Shown here: piece after piece, positions 21,720-31,499 of the stretch
Position numbering within the stretch: the first letter of the stretch is position 1
Layout of the letters: each line of letters begins with the position of its first letter
Assembly (NCBI GenBank): GCA_014155875.1
Contig: JACEFZ010014551.1
Span: 507,501-571,500 of the forward strand
Origin: Cepaea nemoralis
Taxonomy: Eukaryota > Mollusca > Gastropoda > Stylommatophora > Helicidae
Direction: 5' to 3'
Length of the DNA stretch: 64,000 bases
Translations under genes and position numbers: made by a program
Notes under the pieces: generated by a model
What the model saw: the letters and a program-made list of their open reading frames with translations, nothing else
What the model was told of the DNA's origin: nothing
Database searches by the model: none

Positions 21720-22340
21720 TCTGCTGGGAATCATTCAATATTTATGTAGCAAAGAAAGTACATGTTGTTCTGCGGAGAATTATTCAATATTTATGTAGCT
21801 AAGAAAGTACATGGTGTTCTGCAGGGAATGATTCAATATTTATGAAGCAAAGAAAGTATATGTTGATCTGCAGGGAATCATTCAATATTTATGTAGCAAA
21901 GAAAGTACATGTTGTTCTGCAGGGAATCATTCATTATTTCTGTAGCAAAGAGAGTGCATGTTGTTCTGCAGGGAATCATTCATTATTTCTGTAGCAAAGA
22001 GAGTGCATGTTGTTCTGCAGGGAATCATTCATTATTTCTGTAGAAAAGAGAGTGCATGTTGTTCTGCAGGGAATCATTCACTGTTTCTGTAGCAAAGAGA
22101 GTGCATGTTGTTCTGCAGGGAATCATTCAATATTTATGTAGCAAAAAAGTACATGTTGTTCTGCAGGGAATCATTCAATATTTATGTAGCAAAAAAGTAC
22201 ATGTTGTTCTGCAGGGAATCATTCAATATTTATGTAGCAAAGAGAGTGCATGTTGTTCTGCAGGAAATCATTCAATATTTGTGAAGCACAGAACGTACAT
22301 GTTGTTCTGCAGGGAATCATTCAATATTTATGCAGCAAAG
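21720..22340. repeat. 49-bp minisatellite
   Basis: About 12 copies built on TGTTCTGCAGGGAATCATTC then AATATTTATGTAGCAAAGAA. Two variants alternate in blocks: AATATTTATG units at both ends and TTATTTCTG units in the middle. A few units are 47-48 bp. Open frames within it follow from the repeat. Confidence 0.95.
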
Positions 22341-22371
22341 AAAACAGGACTCCTGACCTCACAAGACGTTG

Positions 22372-22470
22372 GTCAGCTTGGCCGAAAGGATAAGAGCATT
22401 CGATCTTAAACAACCGGTGTTTGATGCCGAAGTAGCGGGTTCAATTCCAACACCGGACAGTTGGATTAAA
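22372..22470 (+). ncRNA. tRNA-like SINE head
   Basis: TTGGCCGAAAGGATAAGAGC (Leu/Ser-type box A) and GCGGGTTCAATTCCAAC (box B), spaced as in a long-variable-arm tRNA. It follows the minisatellite directly. Confidence 0.5.
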
Positions 22471-22569
22471 ATGTTGACTTCTCGTTCTTGTCTTGGTGAC
22501 GTAAACTACAAGTCCCTCTAAGTCGTCATGGGTTCGACTTATGGCAACAGTGGTAACAGTGAAAGCTAA

Positions 22570-22990
22570 TCTGGAGACAGTACACAATCCTGTCGCACAC
22601 CTCTCTTTTTAGTCTGATATTAACCTATATCATTATTAATATTTATTGCAGCTTGTTGTTTCTATTATATGTTTTGCGTAAGTCTACAGACTTTCTCATC
22701 AATTTTTAAATCTGCAAGCATCTGTACCGTACTGACATGTCTTACTTTATCAAAAGCCTTTATGTAGTAAATGAGGCCAAGACGTAGGTCTCTGTGTACT
22801 TCTAATGAACGGCCCATTAATGTTCTCAGCATGTACACGCATTTACTGTGCCGTTGGCTACAACGAACCCACACAGTTCTCGTCCTATTTCGGGTTGTAT
22901 TCGCTTCCTAACACTTTGCATGATGATTCTCAGCAAAATCTTCTTTATGAAGCTCATTATACTAATTGTTTGATGTTGGTCACATTCCAG
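22570..22990 (-). pseudogene. RT palm remnant of an RTE-like LINE
   Basis: Minus-strand frame with VYMLRTLMGRSLEVHRDL and IYYIKAFDKVRHVSTVQML (motif A, first Asp replaced by Tyr), then MLADLKIDEKVC. Flanking bases down to 22600 and up to 22990 also follow the family in broken frames. Confidence 0.7.
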
Positions 22991-23034
22991 TACCACGTCT
23001 GCCACTTTTACCTCCCAGGAGACTTTATGGTACC

Positions 23035-23092
23035 CAGTTTATGCTGAGTTGACCTGGAAGTACCCATTTATGCTGAGTTGACCTGGAAGCTC
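23035..23092. repeat. short tandem duplication
   Basis: TTTATGCTGAGTTGACCTGG occurs twice, about 28 bases apart. Confidence 0.8.
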
Positions 23093-23263
23093 AGGTCAAT
23101 TTTTACAATTCGAAACTTCTCGAAGTGAATGGAACCCATGACTACCGGACCGACAGACAAGTGTCTTGTAGCTAGGCTACCGTGGCTCCTGGAAGAATCC
23201 ATAGAGGGATTAAGTAGCATTTCATTTGCATAACCTCGATCACATAGCAACCATCCAGACAAC

Positions 23264-23900
23264 TCAATCATAAGCAAGATGTCCCGCGTCCGATACACCC
23301 ATCTGGGGAACATCTGTCACATCGTGCACCCATCTTCTCTTTGACCTTCCTCTTCCTCTCTTCCCAGGTATATACCCCTCCATTATTGTTCTCTCCAAAC
23401 TTTCATGAGGTTTCAAGTGACCAAAATATTTTAACTTTCTTTGTTTTATCGCCAACCTTCTTCAGTGTTCAGTTCTTGTCGTGTGGATGCATTTGTTCTT
23501 TTTGTGTCCAAGATATTCTTAAAACCTTTTATGTTCAAAAGCATGTATGCGTTGTTCAGCTTGTTTAGTACGTGTCCAGGTATCACAGCCGTATTTTGCA
23601 ATGGGAAGGATCATGCTCTTAAACAACTAATTTTTGTAGTTCTATTATTCGCACTCCACAATATATTCAGATGTTTTAGTTTCTGAAGAAAAATAGGTAA
23701 TCGTTTAATTTCCTTCTTTGTGTCACAATTATTGTAATTAATGACCCGAGTTATTAGAAGTTTTCAACCACCCCAAATATTTCCACATTAAAATATATTT
23801 CCTTCTCCATATTTGCTTTATCTGTATGCATAATCTTTCGTTTTGCTATGTTACGATATAAGTTATGATTTTCACTATTCTTTTGGGTTGAGGTTATTAG
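23264..23900 (-). pseudogene. LINE reverse transcriptase C-terminal remnant, separate family
   Basis: Minus-strand frame at 23455-23264 reads KQRKLKYFGHLKPHESLERT then IMEGYIPGKRGRGRSKRRW and DVTD. This is the C-terminal ending of another BovB/RTE-type or related LINE, distinct in sequence from the GKIEGNRP family. Upstream (23456-23900) more of the protein can be followed through stops. Confidence 0.6.
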
Positions 23901-24061
23901 TTTTTCTATATCATATCGAATGTCTGGTATTTAATGACTAAAGATATTTATGGCATGATGTTGCTCCTCGGTAAAGACGCCAGTGTTTTCAAATATTTTG
24001 TGAATTGTGCATGTAGTCTCGAGTAAGACTGTTTTTCACTTGTTTCACCCTACAGACTGGG

Positions 24062-25270
24062 TCCGAAAAACCATTTGATTACCGATCATTGCAAGACAAG
24101 GACAGAGACATTACAGTTAGCAACATGGAATGTTAGGACGTTAAACGACGACGAAACATTTGATAACATCAAACATGAAATAGAAACAGAGAAAATTATA
24201 TTTTAGGGATGTGCTAAACGAGATGGACAGAAGCAGGCATTGAGATAGATGAAGATTTTAAGATTATTTATTCTGGAAGTGAAGATCGACAAAGAGGGAT
24301 AGCAATTATCTTGGATCGGCAAACATCAAAATCTGTTCATTTGGCAGTGTCAGACAGAGTTCTACTAGTTAAATTAAGCAGCAGACCTTTTAGCATAACC
24401 GTTATTTACATAATTGCCCCAAAAGGAGAATCTAGTGAAGATAGTGTAGATGGATTTTATAATGACATAGAGTCTGCTTTAAAGAAATGTTTAAAATTCA
24501 GAAATAAACATCATAATAGGTGAATTCAATGCAAAAGTAGGAAATACAGGTGATGGATACACAGTAGGAAACCATGGTTTGGGAGAGAGAAAATAAAGAG
24601 GATACAGACTTGTAGAGTGGGCAAAAGAGCAGGAAATGATTGTAGGAAACACCTGGTTTAAACAACACTCTAGAAGATTATGGAAGTGGGGGAATCCTGA
24701 TAGCAGGATTAGAAACCAGATTGATTACATTCTCATTAGCAGAAGGTGTCGAAATGCGTTAACAATTGCAAAAACAGTTCCCAATGCTGATTGTTATAGT
24801 GACCACGGATTATTTACAGGTATATTGAGGGTAGAGTTAAAGAGAGTCAGGTATATAATAGTAAAAACTAAACTGTGTACATTGAGAAATGACAAGAAAA
24901 TACAAAACAAATTCAACATAGAAGTACAGAACAGATTTGATAGATTGTCTGATCTAGATATCCCATTTCAAGATGTGAATGATCAATGGAAAATGAAGAA
25001 TTCAATCAGTTTGGCTGCAAAAACAACTATTCCAAAATTAAAGAAGGTGGGTCGTAAGAAATGGGTGGCTGAAGAAATTTTACAACTAATGGAAACAAGA
25101 AGACTCTAAAATAATCCTGCCAAATATAAAGAAATTCACAGACAAGTTAGAATATTATGAAAGGAAGCAAAAGAAGCATGGCTTGAGAAAAATTGCAAGG
25201 AAATTGAAAACCAACACAACAGTCAAAATACCAAATTAGTGCACAAAAGAATTCAGGAACTTACTAATAA
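24062..25270 (+). mobile_element. RTE-like LINE, endonuclease half only
   Basis: Covers the start of the endonuclease (about 24108, TTAGCAACATGGAATGTTAG) through the linker to VHKRIQELTNKK. It then breaks off in AATAAAAAAATAAAAAAAAAC. Unlike the usual 5' truncation, the 3' half with the polymerase is absent. Confidence 0.78.
24311..25109 (+). pseudogene. AP-type endonuclease and linker of the RTE-like LINE
   Basis: Three partly overlapping frames. 24311-24523 has the middle of the domain (LLVKLSSRPFSITVIYIIAP), then IGEFNAKVG in another frame near 24510. 24636-25109 has IVGNTWFKQHSRRLW, RIRNQIDYILISRR and SDHGLFTG (the catalytic SDH). It then continues into NKFNIEVQNRFDRLSDLD and IPKLKKVGRKKW. 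This is the clearest intact reference for the disrupted copy at 5466-10425. Confidence 0.8.
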
Positions 25271-26221
25271 AAAAATAAAAAAAAACAAGTGCATTGTAAC
25301 GTGCGTGGGTCTAGACATAACTTGGGTCATTGTACTACTTAAGAATGTGAGATTTACAACAAAGGGTCATAGATGTGAAGAGGAGATTAGCGTGGATGTG
25401 AGGTCAGAGAAGTCGATTAAGAAATTCCAAAACTAAGGTGGACCTGAAACACTAGGGAAGACATACCACAGAGACGTTAGTCGAAGTCTCGTATGCATAG
25501 AGAAAACGTGATAGCATAGAAATGTGAGAATGTTAGAACACATAAAGGGTTAAGAAGGAATCACTAATGAGATGCCAATACGTGACAGGAAACTAAGGAA
25601 CAAAGAAGAATTCTAAATGTAATTTTCATGGGGAATGATAAGTGGGATCAGGGGGTTAAATGCTTTCTTGGGAAGTCTCGGGAAAAAAAGTGAATAAGAA
25701 GACAGACTGGGAAAATGAGGGGAGGTGAGTTTGCACCGGAGTTAGGGACAACTTCGCCGGACGGATGTTTAGTCAATCGAGTCTGGGGCTAAGTGTAGAA
25801 AAGTAGCCCGGGAGTGGATTTTCGGAGTGGTTCTAATCGGCTTATGTAGAGCCGGGCGTAAATGCCTATGTGCACTAGGTGAAGGAGGCCTAAAGAAGGC
25901 AATGGTATAGTAAAAAGTAATTCCTAACGATGATGAATTATGTACTACTAAACGTCCCGGTATAATGTTCTGCATGTCACCGTGTTCATCTATGATTAAA
26001 CGAATTTGTGTGCGCAACATCGATTTTCTCCAGTGACTAACAGCTGTTGATAGAGTAATGATCTGTGTTGTTATACTTGGGGCTGATCCACCCTGCACTC
26101 CTCAGTGATATCTGAACAAACGAACGAACGAACGAATGAACGAACTTTTAAAAGAGTAACAAAGTGGGCACGCAGACCCGACTTACATTCGGCCCTTTCA
26201 ATCACTCATCTTTCATTCATC
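25271..26221. other. non-coding stretch
   Basis: No gene recognised. Contains an (ACGA)n run at 26116-26146. Confidence 0.35.
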
Positions 26222-26228
26222 AAATGTG

Positions 26229-26366
26229 CATGTTACATTTACATAGGGGAAAAACATTGTCGAATTGATCTTGTAAGCATAAACAATGCATATTACGCAT
26301 GATACATTCACATGGAAAAAAAACATTGTCAAATGAAAGTTGTAAACATAAACAGTGCATATTGCA
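26229..26366. repeat. 69-bp tandem duplication
   Basis: Two diverged copies, each with ACAT-GG-AAAAACATTGTC and TGTAA(G/A)CATAAACA(A/G)TGCATATT, about 69 bases apart. Confidence 0.75.
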
Positions 26367-26384
26367 ATGTTGTGAGACACATCC

Positions 26385-26845
26385 CCCATCCACCCTCACA
26401 TCCCGCAGCCATCCACACATCCCCTACCCACCATACCTCCCCCAACCACCCACACATACCTCCATGCACTCACACAGACCCAGGCAAACATACATTCCGC
26501 CACCCACCCACTGATCCCCCACCCATACACATTTCCTCACTCATACACACGCACACACAAACCCACATATTCTCCCCCACCCCCCCCCCCCCCCCCACAC
26601 CCGCAACCACCCAGCAATACACACATCACAAAACCACACACATATACCCCCGCCAACCCACACATCCCGCACCTATCCACACACACATCCCGCGCCCTTA
26701 CAATTGTCCCCACCCATCCACACACACATCAGCCAACCTACACCCACTCACCCACCCAATATCCGCCACCTCTCAACTACACCCCCACATATATACCCAT
26801 CCCCACCCATAAACACATCTCCTCACCTGCCCACACATACCCCCC
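26385..26845. repeat. CCCACA-type minisatellite, left part
   Basis: C- and CA-rich array with a poly-C run at 26579-26596. It stops at the Gypsy LTR and resumes in the same style at 37582, so the element sits inside this array. Pro/His/Thr-rich frames are artefacts. Confidence 0.92.
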
Positions 26846-29708
26846 TGTCGCATGATTGCGCACTCCGGCTTGTTCACTGCTGCACATCACAATTTCAAAA
26901 CACACTTCTCACTAAAGGTTTGCACTAGAGAGAATTGGGACGCTAGGAATGCGGCGTCAACAGTATTAATAGCTGTGACACCCAATGATGGACAGATCAT
27001 GTGGTCTAAGCCCGTTCTGTCCATTGGTTAACCTAGAATAATCGCGTCGCCCGCGAATTATTCTGGGTCCAGCGACGCTAAATTTCGGCACTCGCAGAGC
27101 GACCGGCCCAGCATCTAGATGTGTTTTAGGTCTCTGTAAGTCCCTCATCCTGATTCAGAAGGAAAGCTTCAGACGAAATTATGCCTGAGTTTGTTTATTT
27201 CTGAGTCAGGTAAAGCTTTAAGTATGAGTGTGTGTGTGTGTGTGTAAGTTCCGGCACGAATATATATATTTATTCTTCTATTAGAAGATAGAAACCAACT
27301 TTCAACCAGTCCCAAGATGGCTACTCTCTGCCAGCGATGATGTAGATATCTGACGCCCTCTATCTTTCGTTTCCAGAAGAGTGCTGTACAATCACTATGT
27401 CTGAAGCTGTGAAAAGAGGCTCAATTATGCCCAGACTGTTTCCTATTCTTGAGTCTAAATCCCACTGGCTTGCTGACTGCGTTCAGAGCAGGTTTAATAC
27501 AAGATAAACTATGATCTGTGTGCTAGGTGTCGCCTTAGTTGCAATCCACAGCGAACCGCCAACACACGCGAATGGGAGAAGGAGGAATGAAAGACTCTAC
27601 CTCTTATCTTATATGTTCGTGGCGTGAAGACAGAATGTGTGTGTAACTGTTTAGCATCCATGACTGGTCCAGCATTTATACTGCTGTGATTTATTTGAAC
27701 AAGCATTTATCACTCTGACGAACCACAGTCCAGCTAACAGACCAACACCGGCACTCAAGTGAACGAATAAAAGAAGAATGGTGTTAGATTGAGAGAATGA
27801 GTACAATGTGTTGTCTCATCTTTCTTTCACTCTGTATATATATGTGTTATTGAATGAGAGGCAGTGTAAATACTCATAAGGAACATTTCACATAGACCTC
27901 CACATTCATACCAATTATATGTTACTTATATTAACTTTAGAGTGAAATATTTAATGTATGTTTCTTTACATTATTACTTTGATGCAACATGTGGAATGTA
28001 GTTTACTGAACCATCACCCTGTTTGACCCAAGTAAGTAAAGGACATAATATGCTTTCATGCATAAGCACTTCTAAACTGTCAAGGGGAAATATCACCCCA
28101 GTGTCAGAAGAAGTAAGTAAAGGAAATGACAGAAGAGGTGAGAGGGTATAAACAGGAAAGTATCCAGGCAGACTAAAACAATGGTGGCAGCACTGATTGG
28201 TAACATGAGTTAATGAGAACAATCATCCTATTCTGTTCCATTACTATGTAGGGATCAGATATGCTGGGTACATCTCATCATTTACTCTCTATCATTCTTT
28301 TCTTGCCTTGTCCGTCACTGTGTCTGTGTCCTCTGTAAGAACATCAGCCAACAGGCCACTATGTACAAGTGCAGTAAAATAAAGTTTGCCCAATATAATT
28401 GCTGATGTCTAATGCCAGTACAAGGAGACCCACTGTAGCTCTTAACTTGTAGGTACTTCCTGAATCTGCTACCTTCTGTACCTCATGTCTGTAAACCCTT
28501 TTCATTCTTGTCCACTGGAGAATTATCATCCTGTGGCTAGATATAAATGTTTTCACCATGTTTATCCACCTCAGGTGAGGATGACGGTGTTCGCAGATTG
28601 TCATGATCCAGAGGTGCAGAACATTGCCCAATAATGTACAATGGCTGTCAACCTAGAGCAGATCTGTTATATAAAGGTGCAACAGGAATATGTGGTCAGG
28701 GCCAAGAATATTAAATGAGTCCCCACTGAACTGTGCTCAAACCGGATCTGTGTTTCATGATTGATCTGGTGAAGTGTAGAAACAGTTCTAAGATCATTAG
28801 GATCAAGTTTATACCTCAATGCAAATTACTTACAAATATGGCAGAAGTTTGGCAACATTTCATCACTGCTATACTTTGATTTTACTCAGGGAAACTTTAT
28901 ACTTGTGAGAACAATCAATAACTTTCAGGAACAGAGAGTAGTCATGGACTCCTCTGATTCATACAGTGTGTAGAGACTGTTTAGACTATTGGTTTTACAA
29001 ATCCTTGAGAAATGTTCCAGTACCATCTGGGGTATTTATTACAGAAACAAGAGCAGGCTAACTGATGGGAGGGCTTAGTGGCCAAATGACTGAAGTCATC
29101 TCTGAACATGAGAGTTCTTATTTCTAATGTTGAATATGAACATTATCTCAATGTCTTGATGTATTTCATATATGTCATAATGCATCACTGGTTACTTCCA
29201 CAGGTTTTTTATTTTGATTAATAAACCAAAATTAACTGTTCCTGCATTTTTCTGTCAGTCCATTGTGGTGTGACACAACTTTTCATTATTATCTATGTGT
29301 TTAGTTAATGTAACTACTCCACATAAGGGTAGTATCTGGAACTACAGGTGACTGGGTAAACTCTAATAGACAGCTAAATTCTGTCCTATTGTAATCTCCC
29401 AGGTTCCAGGTTACTCAGAAAAGGGAACTTTACATTTTATTAATTCCTGTGACCATTTCACCTAAAAGGGAAAATGATCATAGGTGGGGGACTCTCGAGC
29501 TAACTAAGTTTCTCTTTTCGGGAAGGAAGATTTTGGAGGGAAGAAATTAACTTTCCTGGGAAAACCCCTAGATTTCCAGAGCTATTATGGGTTACTTTGG
29601 CTTCCAAGAACCCATCCCCTCCAAATGAAATCAGTCCCATCCTCATAGCTGTACTTCATTGTGGGGTAAGTCAGAGTGGGTACTGCTTCCAACCCCCAAC
29701 ATGTCACA
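26846..29708 (+). repeat. 5' LTR of the Gmr1-type element (2863 bp)
   Basis: TG...CA termini and collinear with 34739-37581 over its whole length. It carries a (GT)n tract near 27230 and a TATATATA near 27835 that might belong to its promoter. It has about 20 bases (near 28330-28350) that the 3' LTR lacks. The unusual length holds no convincing gene: small minus-strand frames such as 27974-28222 are present in both LTRs but unrecognised. Confidence 0.95.
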
Positions 29709-30248
29709 TTTACTGTTAGGCTCGTCTCGGGGTAGAACTCGTGCTTTCTCGTAACCATACAACATTTATTGTTGGTACCACATGGTGGGTTAATTTTGTT
29801 CACACCACAATTGCTTGAAGTATGTGAATATTTTCTTTCAGGTTTTTAAGGTGAAACAGAACTCTACATTTTTTGCGGAACTTTATTTACAATTTTAAGG
29901 ACCGCATTTGCAAGGCCACTAGGTGGACCTTGTGTAATTCAAGATTCAGAACCACTGATTAGAAATCACTTTAGGTCTTATGTTACCAGGTGTAGATCAG
30001 AGGAGTAAATCAGAATCTTTATTGTCTAATGAGGTTGACTTCGGGTGTTTGGTGTTTTTCTCTCAATAGTCGAAAACTCCAGATTTCGCTCTAGATTTTC
30101 CTGCAACATTACGTTGTTTGATTCGTTGTTTGTATTTCGCCATTGCATGCTTTGTACCGTTTCAGATACAGGGGTTTTCCTATCTGAATCAGACAGAGGC
30201 GACACTTAGTATTTTTTTCAAATATTTGGGAAAGATCTAAAATTTAGC
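29709..30248 (+). other. leader between 5' LTR and gag
   Basis: About 540 bases without an open frame. I do not see a TGG-type tRNA primer binding site right after the LTR (sequence begins TTTACTGTTAGGCTCG), so the primer is unknown. Confidence 0.6.
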
Positions 30249-31499
30249 ATGGCGGAAACAGCTTTACTACGGAAACAATATGTCGATGTAGGCAAATCAT
30301 GTGGGTTAAAGGGTCCTGAGCTCGTGAAGTACGTCTCTGACGAATTCGATAGACATGAGCGTTTACAGGCTGAGATAACCCAGAAGGAAAAAGACAGAGA
30401 GGCTGAAATAATTCAGAAGGAAAAAGACAGAGAGGCTGAAATGATTCAGAAAGAGAGAGAAAGCCGGATAGCTTTAGAGTTGGAGGATAGGAAGCTGCAG
30501 GCTGAGATGGATAATAGAGAAAGGGAAAGACAACATCAGTTGGAGATTAGGCGCATGGATAATGAAATGGAGAGGAGGAGACTGGAGAGTGGTGTTCCTA
30601 CCACCCCCTCCATTTCCACACGCAGGCCAACTACAGATATACAGACAGAGGAAAACTACCATCACACTGGAGCGATAGCATTTCCTTTGGAACCATATAA
30701 TGAGAACGCTGAAGGGACTGATCACTATCTTTCCAGGTTCGAACTTATGTGTTCTACATGTGGGCTTGATGAATCTAAATGGTCGGTGAAACTATCCCAG
30801 GGTCTGAGAACTACTGCTTTTGAAATTTTCTCTAGACTTAGTCATGAGGAACGACAGGATTACGGTGTTCTCAAAAGAGCTTTACTAACTCGCTTCGAAG
30901 TCGATTCTGATAACTATAAAAGGAAATTCAGATCAGCTAAGAAGGAGCCTGGGGAAAGTTACGGCCAATGGGTTGAAAGATTAAAATCCTACCTGCACAA
31001 ATGGGCAGAGATGGGAAAGTTTGAAGAGACATTTGAAGGACTCCGAGAGATGATATTGATTGACCAATTAAGGGATAAAATGTCATCAGAACTTCGGGCG
31101 TTCTTAACACAGAATGGAGCTGATAGACTTGAGGAAATTATTCTTTTGGCAGAGAGATGGGAGAAATCTCAGAAGGAGGTGGGAAGTAAGAGTCGGATGA
31201 CCAAAGCTTCTCCCCCAGACCAATCACTCAAGACCAAAGAAAAAGAACACACCAACCCCAATAAGAAGTTGAAGAAATCTGCGAACACCAGTCTAACTTA
31301 TATTCAGGCGGCCAAGAAGAGTGGGAAGGACTACTGTACCAATTGCAGGAAGGTAGGACATCATACTAAAGATTGTCGGAAGAAACCTCCTACCCCTCAC
31401 ACAGTTGCATGTATGACTCGCCGGAAGGAACGTAAGGTGAGCACTAGTGAAACGTCCAGTGTGACAACTCATGAAGACACCCACTCCAAAATCCGGTAG
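30249..31499 (+). CDS. gag: Gag polyprotein of the Gmr1-type element
   Basis: 416 residues from ATG 30249 to TAG 31497-31499. Residues 40-112 are a strongly charged coiled coil with a tandem repeat (QKEKDREAEI twice). Residues 140-305 are capsid: FPLEPYNENAEGTDHYLSRF, then FEIFSRLSHEERQDYGVLKR. The region YKRKFRSAKKEPGESYGQWV to MSSELRAFL, residues 223-286, resembles the SCAN domain, which is known to derive from Gmr1-like Gag. Residues 363-376 are one CX2CX4HX4C zinc knuckle (Cys363, Cys366, His371, Cys376) for RNA packaging. It assembles the particle around element RNA. The pol frame overlaps its end by 25 bases in the -1 frame. Confidence 0.93.
   Translation: MAETALLRKQYVDVGKSCGLKGPELVKYVSDEFDRHERLQAEITQKEKDREAEIIQKEKDREAEMIQKERESRIALELEDRKLQAEMDNRERERQHQLEIRRMDNEMERRRLESGVPTTPSISTRRPTTDIQTEENYHHTGAIAFPLEPYNENAEGTDHYLSRFELMCSTCGLDESKWSVKLSQGLRTTAFEIFSRLSHEERQDYGVLKRALLTRFEVDSDNYKRKFRSAKKEPGESYGQWVERLKSYLHKWAEMGKFEETFEGLREMILIDQLRDKMSSELRAFLTQNGADRLEEIILLAERWEKSQKEVGSKSRMTKASPPDQSLKTKEKEHTNPNKKLKKSANTSLTYIQAAKKSGKDYCTNCRKVGHHTKDCRKKPPTPHTVACMTRRKERKVSTSETSSVTTHEDTHSKIR

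Noticed and set aside
22056..22409. 117-codon repeat peptide
   Set aside because: Produced by the 47-49-bp minisatellite; frame closes as unit length changes.
23341..23686. Plus-strand frames of 75-81 codons
   Set aside because: Antisense of the LINE remnant ending KRRWVHDVTD.
27509..28222. Small minus-strand frames inside the LTRs (also at 35314-36114)
   Set aside because: Present in both LTRs simply because the LTRs are copies; no recognisable motif, and one is changed by a single-base shift between LTRs.
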